Source: JBMYYR01 sp049609625
GTDB lineage: Bacteria; Bacteroidota; Bacteroidia; Flavobacteriales; CAJXXR01
Assembly (NCBI GenBank): GCA_049609625.1
Contig: JBMYYR010000021.1
Coordinates: forward strand, 1-33,768
Length of the DNA: 33,768 bases
Direction of reading: 5' to 3'
Shown here: positions 1-8,999 of the stretch, piece after piece
Layout of the letters: every line of letters begins with the position of its first letter
Numbering within the stretch: the first letter of the stretch is position 1
Translations under genes and position numbers: made by a program
The notes under the pieces: model-generated
What the model saw: only the letters and a program-made list of their open reading frames with translations
Databases searched by the model: none
Told to the model about the DNA's origin: nothing

Positions 1-140
1 GACTGAGAATCATCAGGACTTCCATCGTTCACTAAGATAAGTTCGATGCTTTGGTAGGTCTGATTTCTCAACGAATGAATACAGCGATCTAAATACTGCT
101 CTACATTATATATAGGTACAATGATACTTACTAAAGTCAT
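1..140 (-). CDS. Family 2 glycosyltransferase, N-terminal fragment
   Basis: Reading leftwards from the ATG at 140 gives 46 codons without a stop, then the window ends. The protein begins MTLVSIIVPIYNVEQYLDRC and continues with an LRNQTYQ segment and ELILVNDGSPDDS. This is the start of the GT-A fold of family 2 glycosyltransferases: the first beta strand, the IVPIYN motif, and the VNDGSxDxS nucleotide-sugar-binding loop whose Asp contacts the nucleotide. Such enzymes transfer a sugar from a nucleotide donor during polysaccharide or glycolipid assembly at the inner face of the membrane. Acceptor and sugar cannot be told from this fragment. A TAnnTTTG promoter lies just upstream, so it probably starts a transcription unit that leaves the window. 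Confidence 0.9.
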   Translation of the reverse strand, partial: MTLVSIIVPIYNVEQYLDRCIHSLRNQTYQSIELILVNDGSPDDSQ

Positions 141-156
141 AATCTGGTTTGAGCGG

Positions 157-164
157 CAAAGGTA
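157..164 (-). promoter_or_regulatory. Bacteroidota -7 promoter element for the glycosyltransferase
   Basis: On the minus strand this reads TACCTTTG, an exact match to TAnnTTTG, 16 bases before the ATG at 140. I see no convincing -33 TTG at the usual distance. Confidence 0.5.
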
Positions 165-216
165 GAAAATCTGACGACAACATTTGATGTTTATTTTAGT
201 TGAGAAACTGCTAATT

Positions 217-249
217 TTTGAAATGTATTTGAAAATTGATGTACATTTG
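217..249 (+). promoter_or_regulatory. Promoter of the lamin-tail-domain gene
   Basis: TTTG at 217-220 is followed after 21 bases by TACATTTG at 242-249. This matches both halves of the Bacteroidota housekeeping promoter (-33 TTG and -7 TAnnTTTG). Transcription would start around 255, leaving a leader of about 40 bases. This also rules out the in-frame ATGs at 236 and 239 as starts. Confidence 0.6.
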
Positions 250-292
250 CCGAAAGAAACCAAAAAACCAATTTTTTCTAAACCCGTCTATT

Positions 293-1189
293 ATGAAAAA
301 AACTCTATTGATTTCGGCTCTAGCCGCACTATGCTCTGTTCAAGCTCAAGATTGTTCCGATTTATTTTTCTCGGAATATGTTGAAGGTTCTGGACAAAAC
401 AAAGCCTTAGAAGTCTACAACCCAACAAATGCCGCTGTAGATTTAAGCCAATACGTGATCAAACGTTACAAAAATGGTCAAAACATTCCTGATACAGAAT
501 TGATTCTTAGCGGAACATTAGCCTCAAAAGATGTGGTGGTGATTACAAATGGTCAAATTGTTGAAAATGATTTTGGGTCGGTAGATTCAACTTTATATTT
601 TGATTATGCTGATATTCATGGAACAGGAAATCACTCAAACTCACCAATGTATTTCAATGGAAATGACGCACTTACGCTCGAGACTGTTTCTGGAGACATC
701 ATCGATATTTTTGGAAAAGTTGGAGAAGACCCAGACAATGGTTGGAACAACATTGATTCTATGAATTATGTAGCTGGAACTTCGTTCTGGACCGCTTGGA
801 CAAAAGACCATACGATGCTTAGAAAATCCTCAGTCTTGAAAGGTGTTACCGCAAATCCACAGTATTTCAATACTGGTTTAGAATATGACACCTTAGCCGA
901 AAATACCTTTACAGAATTGGGTGCTCACGACTGTGAATGCAACAACATTTCGGTAGACTCATACAATCAAATTGAGGCTTCGGCTTATGCTCAAGCAGGC
1001 CTTTTGGTTATTCAATCAGAAGAAAACCTTCGGTCTATTACGCTAATCAACGCTCTGGGGCAAACCGTTGTGTATTCAAAAGCAGGAGGCTCAAACCATC
1101 AATTAGATTGCAAAACCTTGCCAAATGGCGTTTACACTGTTTTTATCCGAGCTGAAAATGGCACCAAAACCATTAAAATAAGCTTATAA
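293..1189 (+). CDS. Secreted lamin-tail-domain protein with T9SS sorting domain
   Basis: A 298-residue protein. I chose the ATG at 293 because it gives a clean signal peptide (MKKTLLISALAALCSVQA, then QD) and lies downstream of the promoter at 242-249. Residues of about 22-140 look like a lamin-tail domain: FFSEYVEGSGQNKALEVYN, then NAAVDLSQYVIKRYKNG, a beta-sandwich module found in bacterial secreted nucleases and adhesins. The C-terminal 75 residues or so (ITLINALGQ, then LPNGVYTVFI, ending KTIKISL) form a type A T9SS sorting domain, so the mature protein should cross the outer membrane and be released or attached to the surface. No catalytic domain is visible. It may bind a partner or nucleic acid for the nuclease encoded two genes downstream; that is inference from context. 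A strong terminator follows, so it is probably transcribed alone. Confidence 0.85.
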   Translation: MKKTLLISALAALCSVQAQDCSDLFFSEYVEGSGQNKALEVYNPTNAAVDLSQYVIKRYKNGQNIPDTELILSGTLASKDVVVITNGQIVENDFGSVDSTLYFDYADIHGTGNHSNSPMYFNGNDALTLETVSGDIIDIFGKVGEDPDNGWNNIDSMNYVAGTSFWTAWTKDHTMLRKSSVLKGVTANPQYFNTGLEYDTLAENTFTELGAHDCECNNISVDSYNQIEASAYAQAGLLVIQSEENLRSITLINALGQTVVYSKAGGSNHQLDCKTLPNGVYTVFIRAENGTKTIKISL

Positions 1190-1205
1190 TAAAGTCATGT
1201 TCATA

Positions 1206-1237
1206 AACCTCTTTGATGCGTCAAAGAGGTTTTTTTT
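1206..1237 (+). terminator. Rho-independent terminator
   Basis: An 11-bp perfect stem (AACCTCTTTGA with TCAAAGAGGTT), a four-base loop and a run of seven to eight T. It starts 17 bases after the stop of the lamin-tail-domain gene. Confidence 0.9.
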
Positions 1238-1282
1238 GTATTAAGTTTTCTTTTTTTAGTCTACTAAATTCACTTTCAATAT

Positions 1283-3931
1283 ATGAAACGTTTTCTACTT
1301 ATCCTAAGCACATGTTTGGGTCTGAATGTTGCACTGGCACAATATACAGTTAGCGGTGTGGTGCTCGACAAAGAAACTGGAGAAACCCTCCCTGGCGCCA
1401 ATGTGTTGTATGGCTCCAACAAAGGAGTTGCCGCCGATCTTGACGGAAAATTCAGCTTTTCCTTGCCAAACGGCACCTATACCCTTCAAGTTTCATTCGT
1501 TGGCTACAACCGACTTTCTCAGCAAATTACGGTTAATGGCAAAGCACGTTCGCTAAAACTCGCCATGACAACCCAAAGTTTGGCCAAAGTGGTTCTGATT
1601 GCCGACATTGCTCAAGAACGAAGTACACCAACGGCTTTTTCTAACGTAAAGCCTAAAAAAATTGCTCAAGAATTAGGTGGTAGAGATTTGCCGCTGATTC
1701 TAAATCATACCCCAGGCGTCTATGCTAGTCAATCTGGTGGTGGCGATGGTGATGCTCGGATTAATATTCGAGGCTTTAAACAAGAAAACATGGCGGTTCT
1801 GATTGATGGAATCCCAGTGAATGACATGGAAAATGGCGCCGTGTATTGGTCCAATTGGTTTGGTTTGGATGTTATAACCACCAATATGCAAGTACAACGT
1901 GGACTTTCGGCCTCAAAATTATCCATTCCTTCGGTTGGAGGAACGATTAACATTTTGACCAACACCATGTCTGCTGATCCATTTTTCAAAATCAACCAGC
2001 AAGTCAACCAATTCGGAAAATCGACCACGAGTTTGGGCTATTATTCTGGTCTGTCCAAAAAAGGTTGGAGTTTTAAAAGTGCCTTTTCTTATATCAACGG
2101 ATCTAACTATGCTGACAACACTGGCACAGAAGGCTTTTTTGCTTACGGAAAAGTGTCCAAAAAAATAGATAAACATGTTTTGTCCATTTCCTCTTTTGTT
2201 GCCCCAAGAAACAGAAGTCAGCGTTCGTCTCAACAGCGCATAAAAACCTACGATTTAGACTATGCCGAAAAACATGGTGTTGATATTAGTATCAATGATG
2301 ATGGCGTTCCTGTAAATTTAGGAAGAAATTATAACCGAAATTGGGGTTATCTCAAACGTGATAGATATAACTCAAATGTTGAAACAGAACGTCTGTCTGA
2401 ACGAAGAAATTTTTACAGCAAACCTCAATTCAACTTAAACCATACTTATGTAGCCAACGATAAGCTTACCTTTAGCAACGCTGCCTATCTGTCGATTGGT
2501 CGCGGCGGTGGGACAAGCTTTGGCTCTCGGCCCGGAGCTTCATACTATACCGAAGATGGATTAATCAATTGGCAAAAACTCTATGACGCCAATTACAGCA
2601 AAGACAATCAATTTCCTAAAATTGATGACGACGGAAACTTTATTTCTACCTTTACGCTTCGAGCTAGCGAAAACCATCACAATTGGTATGGCCTCTTGTC
2701 TAAATTCGATTACGATTATGACGAACACTGGAACCTTTCTGGAGGAATTGATTTAAGGTCTTACGAAGGCCGCCACTTCCGAACGGTTTACGATTTGGTT
2801 GGTGGCGATGTCTACCACGAAGAAGGAAAAACCGTACCCCTCAGAGAAGGTGATCGCTATGATTATGACAATTCTACATTCGTAAATTGGGCAGGTGTTT
2901 TTAGCCAAGTTGAATATAAAAAAGGCTTAGTATCAGCCTTTCTAAACATCTCCACCTCTAGTATTTCGTTCAGACGAGAGAATTACCTTTCGGGAACAAC
3001 AGAAAAAAGCGGTAGTTTATCAAAATGGGGAGGGACTATCAAAACGGGAGCAAATTTTAACCTCACCGAACACTCGAACATCTTTGTCAACACGGGTTAT
3101 CTAAACAAGGTGCGTCCAGCCAATTTTATTTTCAATGGCAACGCCATGAGCTTTAGAACCGATACCAAAAATGAAGAAGTCAAAGCGTTTGAAATAGGTT
3201 ATCATTATGGTTCTGAAAAAATTTCATTAAACGCCAATGGCTACTACACGGTTTGGAATGGCAAGCCAGTGAGAAACATACCCAATCCTGCTGAGAATGA
3301 AAATGAGCTTATTCTTCCCGGACTTGACGCGCGCCACATGGGCGTAGAACTCGATGGGATTTATAAATTCTCCGACAAATTAGATCTTCAGGCAACTGTA
3401 TCTTTAGGCGATTGGATCTGGGCCACCAATCGAGCAACAGTATATGAAGAACTGACCGAAAACGAGGACGTACTTTCTTTAGACGAACCCGTCTATATTT
3501 CTTTCAATAATATATATGTTGGTGATGCTCCACAATCCCAATTTGGACTGTCGCTAAACTTTAAACCAAACAAAGCCTCTTACATCCGATTAAAATATCG
3601 CTATAATGCCAAATATTATTCAGATTTTAATCCAGAACCAAAACTTGAAGGCTCTATCGACGCTGACCCTGTTCAACCCTGGAAAGTTCCTAACTTTAGT
3701 CTATTCGACCTGTCAGCTGGTTATAATTTCGATTACAAAAAACATAAAATCAACCTTTCGGTAAATGTCTTTAATCTGTTTGATACCTATTATATTTCTG
3801 ATGCGACTAATAATGCAGAATATCAAATTGATGCAGATCTTGATCCTAGCTTCAACAATACGGCCTCAGCTGCCTCCGTATTCTTCGGTTCAAACCGATA
3901 TTTTTCAACCGCACTCAACATCACACTCTAA
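1283..3931 (+). CDS. TonB-dependent outer-membrane receptor
   Basis: An 882-residue outer-membrane transporter driven by TonB-ExbBD. It has a signal peptide (residues 1-19, cleaved before QYTVSG). Residues of about 20-95 form a carboxypeptidase-regulatory-like beta-sandwich (SGVVLDKETGETLPGANV, GTYTLQVSFVGY). A plug domain occupies about 120-230 (LPLILNHTPGVYASQSGG, INIRGFKQENMAVLIDG, IPVNDMENG), followed by a long barrel rich in aromatic and Asn/Gly turns. The N-terminal extension is typical of Bacteroidota receptors. No SusD partner is adjacent, so it is not a SusCD pair. Only 12 bases separate it from the secreted endonuclease gene, so the two are very likely co-transcribed; oligonucleotides, nucleosides, phosphate or divalent metal are plausible substrates. 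Substrate assignment is inference from context only. Confidence 0.92.
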   Translation: MKRFLLILSTCLGLNVALAQYTVSGVVLDKETGETLPGANVLYGSNKGVAADLDGKFSFSLPNGTYTLQVSFVGYNRLSQQITVNGKARSLKLAMTTQSLAKVVLIADIAQERSTPTAFSNVKPKKIAQELGGRDLPLILNHTPGVYASQSGGGDGDARINIRGFKQENMAVLIDGIPVNDMENGAVYWSNWFGLDVITTNMQVQRGLSASKLSIPSVGGTINILTNTMSADPFFKINQQVNQFGKSTTSLGYYSGLSKKGWSFKSAFSYINGSNYADNTGTEGFFAYGKVSKKIDKHVLSISSFVAPRNRSQRSSQQRIKTYDLDYAEKHGVDISINDDGVPVNLGRNYNRNWGYLKRDRYNSNVETERLSERRNFYSKPQFNLNHTYVANDKLTFSNAAYLSIGRGGGTSFGSRPGASYYTEDGLINWQKLYDANYSKDNQFPKIDDDGNFISTFTLRASENHHNWYGLLSKFDYDYDEHWNLSGGIDLRSYEGRHFRTVYDLVGGDVYHEEGKTVPLREGDRYDYDNSTFVNWAGVFSQVEYKKGLVSAFLNISTSSISFRRENYLSGTTEKSGSLSKWGGTIKTGANFNLTEHSNIFVNTGYLNKVRPANFIFNGNAMSFRTDTKNEEVKAFEIGYHYGSEKISLNANGYYTVWNGKPVRNIPNPAENENELILPGLDARHMGVELDGIYKFSDKLDLQATVSLGDWIWATNRATVYEELTENEDVLSLDEPVYISFNNIYVGDAPQSQFGLSLNFKPNKASYIRLKYRYNAKYYSDFNPEPKLEGSIDADPVQPWKVPNFSLFDLSAGYNFDYKKHKINLSVNVFNLFDTYYISDATNNAEYQIDADLDPSFNNTASAASVFFGSNRYFSTALNITL

Positions 3932-3943
3932 ACCAACTCTACG

Positions 3944-6208
3944 ATGAAAATCACAAGCATTTTTGCCCTATTTTTTATTGGAATGGCTAATCTTTTGGCT
4001 CAGCCGCTCAACTATTACCAAACAGCAAATGGACTCTCGGGAGCAGCTCTAAAGGCTGAACTTCACTCAATCATCGAAGATCATGTTGAATTGGAATATG
4101 GAACCATCAAAACGGTGATCAGACAAGCGGATGAAGACCCTAATAACTCCGATAATGTTATTTTGCTCTACACGGGAAATTCGATTTATAAATTCGATTT
4201 TGCTAATGATCCATTCAATTCTAACCAAAACGATTTTTGGAATAGAGAGCATGTTTGGGCAAAATCGCATGGGAATTTTGGTCCCGATGGAAATTTTACC
4301 GAACGAGGTGCCAACACCGATGCTCATCACCTCCGACCAGTAGATCAAACCATAAATTCGGCTCGATCTAACAAAGATTTTGATAATGGAGGGACAATTG
4401 TAAACAACGGAACGACGCCAACAGATTGTAAATCAACAGAAAACTCATGGGAGCCACGTGATGAGGTAAAAGGCGATGTAGCTCGAATGATTTTTTATAT
4501 GGCAACCCGCTACGAAGGCGGAACAAGTGCTTTGGGCGATGCCGAACCAGATTTAGAGGTTGTTGAAGCCTTAAACACCTACCCAAATCCAGAAATGGGA
4601 AAGCTGTCTACACTTTTAGCGTGGCACAATCAAGATCCTGTTGATGCTTTTGAATTGAACCGAAATGACGTTATTTTCAACTGGCAAACCAATCGAAATC
4701 CCTTTATCGATCAACCCCATTTGGTAGATGTTATTTTTGGAACAGCGAGCCAAAGTCCAGAGGAATTTTCTAACCTCGCCATTGCTCCAGTCCAACCAAC
4801 GGAAGGCGAAATGATTACCGTAACGGTTAATTTTACAGGCGCAAGTTCGCCAACTTTAGAATTACATTGGGGAAACAACTGGCAAGAGGCTTTAGACCAA
4901 ACCAACACCCTAAGCATGACCAACACAAGCGGAACGACCTATTCTGCCGTCATTCCTGCTCAATTGTATTCTGCAAAAGTGCATTTCCAGATTGAAAACA
5001 CAGCTTCCGCTGATGAAAATTTGATTTCACATAATTTCCAAATTCAACCAGAACCGTTTACAGGCACCATCACGCCTATTACAACCGTTCAGGGTAGTGG
5101 TGCTATTTCGCCTTTAGCGTGGCAAGTTACCGATGCTTCGGGCACACAAACCGACAGCGATAACGACATCGATATTTCGGTTACAGGGATCGTTACAGCT
5201 GTGTTTGGAGACAATTTCTTTATTCAAGAGTCGAATGCTTTGAGAAGTGGGATGTACAATTATTCTACTGGACATTTTCCTGCCATTGGCGATAGCGTTA
5301 TTGTAACCGGACGTGTCAAAGAATACTACAATATGACCGAAATGGTTAATGTAACTAGCGTTTACACGGTTTCAGAAGGAAATGAATTACCTGATTTTCA
5401 AATTGTTAGTTCAGAAGACGTCTCTACTGGAAGCTCGGTTGCCGAAGATTATGAATCGATGCTCGTTAAAATCTACAACGCCACTTGTACCAACACAGAT
5501 GTGGGCTTTGGTATGTGGGCAGTAAACGATGGCTCGGGCGAATGCAACATTCACAATACCGCTGTTTTTGAATATACTCCAACCGAAAACACAGCCTACA
5601 ACGTTTCGGGCGTGTTAAACTTTAATTTTGATGAATTCAAAATCGATTTGCGTTTTAATGAAGATGTTGAAGCTGGAACAGATCAAATTGCACCACTAAT
5701 TAGCGCAGTAAGCGTGCCCTCAACAGGTATTGTTAGCGTTGTGTTTACAGAGCCTATTACCCAATCGTCGATGGAAAACAGCAGTTTTTACTCCATAAAC
5801 AATGGCGTTGTCGTTGCGCAGGCCAATCAGCACGCACTTCAAACCTCAAAAGTATTGCTTTGGGTAGAAGAACTCGGAACAGGCACGCACACCATTACCA
5901 TCAATGGTCCAGAAGACGAAGAAGGCAATGTAGTAAATGATTCTTTTACGTTTGAAAGTAACTTTACTAATATTTCGCTTATTGAATTTGATGGACAAGT
6001 TGTTGACTATTGGACAAAAAGGAATCGTCTAAACATCAAAGCTTTAGAAAACATTACCAATCTAGCCATTACGAATATTCAAGGTCAAAACGTGTTTAAA
6101 CAAACGCATTTGGACCAAGATCTAAGCCTCGAATTGACATCGGGCATTTATTTCCTCCATCTGGCTAACGCCCAACAAAAACAAACGATTAAATTGAGTA
6201 TTCAATAA
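3944..6208 (+). CDS. Secreted endonuclease I family nuclease with T9SS sorting domain
   Basis: A 754-residue multidomain exonuclease/endonuclease-type protein with a signal peptide at residues 1-19. Residues of about 20-270 match the endonuclease I (EndA/NucM, His-Me finger) family: REHVWAKSHG at 101-110, TDAHHLRPVD at 125-134 and NSARSNKDFD at 138-147. In this fold the His in HHLRP activates water and the following Asn/Glu residues hold the metal ion, so the active site looks intact. After it come beta-rich linker domains and an OB-fold-like module (IVTAVFGDNFFIQES, then GDSVIVTGRVKEYYNMTEM) of the type found in extracellular nucleases. The last 80 residues are a T9SS sorting domain (SGIYFLHLANAQQKQTIKLS). 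It should degrade DNA and perhaps RNA outside the cell or on its surface. It is the second gene of an apparent operon with the TonB-dependent receptor. Confidence 0.9.
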   Translation: MKITSIFALFFIGMANLLAQPLNYYQTANGLSGAALKAELHSIIEDHVELEYGTIKTVIRQADEDPNNSDNVILLYTGNSIYKFDFANDPFNSNQNDFWNREHVWAKSHGNFGPDGNFTERGANTDAHHLRPVDQTINSARSNKDFDNGGTIVNNGTTPTDCKSTENSWEPRDEVKGDVARMIFYMATRYEGGTSALGDAEPDLEVVEALNTYPNPEMGKLSTLLAWHNQDPVDAFELNRNDVIFNWQTNRNPFIDQPHLVDVIFGTASQSPEEFSNLAIAPVQPTEGEMITVTVNFTGASSPTLELHWGNNWQEALDQTNTLSMTNTSGTTYSAVIPAQLYSAKVHFQIENTASADENLISHNFQIQPEPFTGTITPITTVQGSGAISPLAWQVTDASGTQTDSDNDIDISVTGIVTAVFGDNFFIQESNALRSGMYNYSTGHFPAIGDSVIVTGRVKEYYNMTEMVNVTSVYTVSEGNELPDFQIVSSEDVSTGSSVAEDYESMLVKIYNATCTNTDVGFGMWAVNDGSGECNIHNTAVFEYTPTENTAYNVSGVLNFNFDEFKIDLRFNEDVEAGTDQIAPLISAVSVPSTGIVSVVFTEPITQSSMENSSFYSINNGVVVAQANQHALQTSKVLLWVEELGTGTHTITINGPEDEEGNVVNDSFTFESNFTNISLIEFDGQVVDYWTKRNRLNIKALENITNLAITNIQGQNVFKQTHLDQDLSLELTSGIYFLHLANAQQKQTIKLSIQ

Positions 6209-6248
6209 AGGATACAGGCTTGTTTTTAGCTAAACTCTATTGGCTATT

Positions 6249-6287
6249 CATAAAAAACGAGGAACGCATTGTTCCTCGTTTTTTATG
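6249..6287. terminator. Bidirectional terminator
   Basis: A perfect 17-bp inverted repeat (left arm 6249-6265, right arm 6271-6287) with a five-base loop. The arms end in runs of A and T, so it can terminate transcription from both sides. It lies between the nuclease gene and the convergent family 9 glycosyltransferase gene. Confidence 0.85.
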
Positions 6288-6392
6288 AAAACTATAATCA
6301 AAATTGAACCAGCTCAATTATAGTATTTTTTGAATTGATGTACCTGGCTATTCAAACTGGAATGCTAAGCCTTTCGGAAGACGAAAAAGAGC

Positions 6393-7364
6393 CTAATCTT
6401 TAATCTTCCAAAGCCGCTCAATCTGCTCCAAAATATCCGAAAGTGGGATATGATCCACATAATTTATCCACGGAAAAAAGCGTTTTTTTCCCAGTTTTGA
6501 GGTTGGGCGGAGGAGGTGTGTAGATTCGAGGATGACAGAATGTTTTCCGGGTTTGTAAGGCGCAAAGCCCAAACTCGGAGATGTTGTTCCCCAAAGTGAA
6601 ATGATGTTTTTTTGGAAGCCTGCTGCCACGTGCATCAAGCCCGTATCGTGGCTGATGACAAACTTAGCCTTAGCTAACAGATGCATCGAATCGCTTAAGT
6701 TTAGCTTGCCAGCCAATGATTCAACAAGCTGATTGTCAGAATGTTTTGCTAAAAAATCTCCTTTCTCGGCATCTTCAGGGCCGCCAATCAACACGACTCG
6801 ATATCGGTTGAGCTTTAGGAGTTCTAATATTCTGTTTTGGCTCATCATTTTACCCTCATGCTGACCACCAATAACATAGACAAAATAGTCGGAAAAGTTG
6901 AAATTTTGAAGAGACGCACTCGCGGGCGAGAGGTACATTTGGTTTGAAACCTCAACAGGGTTTTGGATAAGCGACTGAATGGTTTCCAGATATCGATCAA
7001 CAATAGGGCGGACTGCAAAAACTGAGCATTTGGTCCAAACCAAAAGCGCTTTGTAGACATTTTGCTTGTTCAAAACCAAAGGCGAAAGGCCTAAATATTT
7101 TGTTACCTTTCTGGACCAAGTATTGTTGTGTAGATCAACCAGAACATCTATGTTTTTTTGTTTTAGCTGAGCTAAAAAATCAAAATCTAACACGCTGATT
7201 GTTAGTAACTCATCTACATTCGGATTGGCCGAAAAAAGGGGCTTGAAAGCGGATTTGGTTAGCATCAAAACCCGATGGTTTGCTGCTTTGAGCTGATGCA
7301 AAACAGGATTGACCAAAACGGCATCGCCGATGGAACTAAAACGAATGACAAGAACGGTTTTCAA
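6393..7364 (-). CDS. Family 9 glycosyltransferase (heptosyltransferase-like)
   Basis: A 323-residue protein if started at the TTG at 7364. It opens KTVLVIRFSSIGDAVLVNPV, the family 9 N-terminus with the RxSSxGD loop, and later has ISLWGTTSPSLGFAPY and SHDTGLMHVAAG, the donor-binding motif of ADP-heptose transferases. These enzymes add sugars to the lipopolysaccharide core at the cytoplasmic face of the inner membrane. The frame is open up to an ATG at 7490. That start would add 42 hydrophobic residues absent from the family and would lie beyond the -7 element at 7381-7388 and across the rpoN promoter, so I prefer the TTG. The exact sugar is unknown. It is divergent from rpoN. Confidence 0.87.
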   Translation of the reverse strand: MKTVLVIRFSSIGDAVLVNPVLHQLKAANHRVLMLTKSAFKPLFSANPNVDELLTISVLDFDFLAQLKQKNIDVLVDLHNNTWSRKVTKYLGLSPLVLNKQNVYKALLVWTKCSVFAVRPIVDRYLETIQSLIQNPVEVSNQMYLSPASASLQNFNFSDYFVYVIGGQHEGKMMSQNRILELLKLNRYRVVLIGGPEDAEKGDFLAKHSDNQLVESLAGKLNLSDSMHLLAKAKFVISHDTGLMHVAAGFQKNIISLWGTTSPSLGFAPYKPGKHSVILESTHLLRPTSKLGKKRFFPWINYVDHIPLSDILEQIERLWKIKD

Positions 7365-7380
7365 AATCAAAAAATTTGAA

Positions 7381-7388
7381 CAAAGATA
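7381..7388 (-). promoter_or_regulatory. -7 element for the family 9 glycosyltransferase
   Basis: TATCTTTG on the minus strand, an exact TAnnTTTG match 16 bases before the proposed TTG start. The leader would be very short, about 10 bases. No clear -33 TTG is seen. Confidence 0.5.
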
Positions 7389-7474
7389 AGTCCGAAAGAC
7401 GAATAGACACTTTTTTTTGCTCATTAAATCCAAAAGCAAGTGCAAGATTGGCTCAGAAAATAAAATCAAATCTG

Positions 7475-7482
7475 TATTTTTG
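7475..7482 (+). promoter_or_regulatory. -7 element for rpoN
   Basis: TATTTTTG, an exact TAnnTTTG match 47 bases upstream of the rpoN ATG. TTG at 7448-7450 is a possible -33 element, though the 24-base spacing is slightly long. Confidence 0.5.
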
Positions 7483-7529
7483 TCCATCATTGGTCATCCG
7501 AACCAAACGAAAGGAACAAATATAATTCA

Positions 7530-8999
7530 ATGTTAAAGCAGAGCTTACATCAAAAACTACTTCAAAAATTATCGCCACAGCAAATCCAGCTGATGAAACT
7601 AATTCAGTTGCCAACTTTAGAACTTGAGGAAGAAATTATCAACGAACTAGAAGAGAATCCGGCTTTAGAAGAAGGTCAAGAGCAATTGGAAATCAGTGGC
7701 GAGGAAAGCGAGCAACAAGAAGTGCTGCACGAAGAAGAGACCGATTTTATTGATGCTAAAGACATTAATATTGATGAATATTTGAGCGACGACGAAGTGC
7801 CGAGCTACAAAACGCAGGTAAACAACCAACCCTCTACCGAAGACGACGACAAGGTCATTCCGTTTGCTGTGGCGCATTCGTTTCATGAGTTTTTGGCTGA
7901 GCAGGTTAGTCTTTTATCTTTGACGGATCAGGAAGAAGCTTTGGCAAAATATCTGATCGGTAGCCTAAACGGCAACGGTTATTTGCGTCGAGATTTAGAA
8001 GAAATTGTCGACGATTTGGCTTTTAACATGAATATCATGGTTGAGCTAGAGGCGCTAGAGCAGATTTTGATAAAAGTTCAATCGCTAGAGCCTGCGGGTG
8101 TTGGAGCTAGAAATTTGCAAGAATGTTTGTCCATTCAGCTCCATCGAAAAAAAGAAACTCCTGCTCGGGATTTAGCTATAAACATAATCGAAAATGAGTT
8201 TGAAGCGTTTAGCAAAAAACACTTTACGAAGTTAAAATCCGTTTTCTCATGCACTGACGAGCAACTCAAAGAGGTCAATCAGCTGATTTCTAAACTAAAT
8301 CCGAAGCCTGGAAATTCGCATTCGAGCACCAGCACACGTTCGTTTCAGCAAATTGTTCCTGATTTTGAACTAAAAATCGTAGATAATGAGCTCGAATTTT
8401 TAATAAATGGACGAAATGTTCCTGATTTGCGCGTCAACAAGCAATATGTGCAGATGATTGAGAATTTTAATAATTCTAAAGATAAATCGAACAAAGCCAA
8501 GCATGATGCGGCACTATTTGCTAAACAAAAATTAGATTCGGCTAAGTGGTTTATTGATGCCATCCGACAGCGCCATCAAACCTTGCAAATTACCATGCAA
8601 ACTATCATTGATATACAAAAAGAATACTTTTTGACGGGCGACGAATCTAAACTAAAACCCATGATTCTGAAAGATGTTGCCGAAATTATTAAGATGGATA
8701 TTTCGACCGTTTCGCGGGTTGCCAACAGCAAGTACATCAGCACACCTTATGGGACAAAACTGGTCAAAGAATTTTTCTCGGAATCGATGAAAAACAGCAA
8801 AGGCGAAGATATTTCGACCAGAGAAATCAAGAAAAACCTACAGGAACTTATTGACGCCGAAGACAAGAAAAAACCTTTGACGGATGACTATTTGGCTAAG
8901 CAACTGAAAGAAAAAGGCTATCCGATTGCCAGACGAACGATTGCTAAATACCGAGAGCAACTTAAAATTCCTGTGGCAAGAATGAGAAAACGTTTATGA
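7530..8999 (+). CDS. rpoN: RNA polymerase sigma-54 factor
   Basis: A 489-residue sigma factor that directs RNA polymerase to -24/-12 promoters and needs AAA+ activators to open DNA. The glutamine/leucine-rich region I is visible at the N-terminus (KLSPQQIQLMKLIQLPTLEL). The acidic region II covers about residues 35-110, with many Glu and Asp. The core-binding domain follows, then the helix-turn-helix (KDVAEIIKMDISTVSRVANS). The RpoN box is present near the end (ARRTIAKYRE, residues 467-476), the signature that reads the -24 element. Length is normal for the family. No enhancer-binding activator is encoded in this window. The stop overlaps the next gene by four bases (ATGA), so the two should be translationally coupled. 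Confidence 0.97.
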   Translation: MLKQSLHQKLLQKLSPQQIQLMKLIQLPTLELEEEIINELEENPALEEGQEQLEISGEESEQQEVLHEEETDFIDAKDINIDEYLSDDEVPSYKTQVNNQPSTEDDDKVIPFAVAHSFHEFLAEQVSLLSLTDQEEALAKYLIGSLNGNGYLRRDLEEIVDDLAFNMNIMVELEALEQILIKVQSLEPAGVGARNLQECLSIQLHRKKETPARDLAINIIENEFEAFSKKHFTKLKSVFSCTDEQLKEVNQLISKLNPKPGNSHSSTSTRSFQQIVPDFELKIVDNELEFLINGRNVPDLRVNKQYVQMIENFNNSKDKSNKAKHDAALFAKQKLDSAKWFIDAIRQRHQTLQITMQTIIDIQKEYFLTGDESKLKPMILKDVAEIIKMDISTVSRVANSKYISTPYGTKLVKEFFSESMKNSKGEDISTREIKKNLQELIDAEDKKKPLTDDYLAKQLKEKGYPIARRTIAKYREQLKIPVARMRKRL

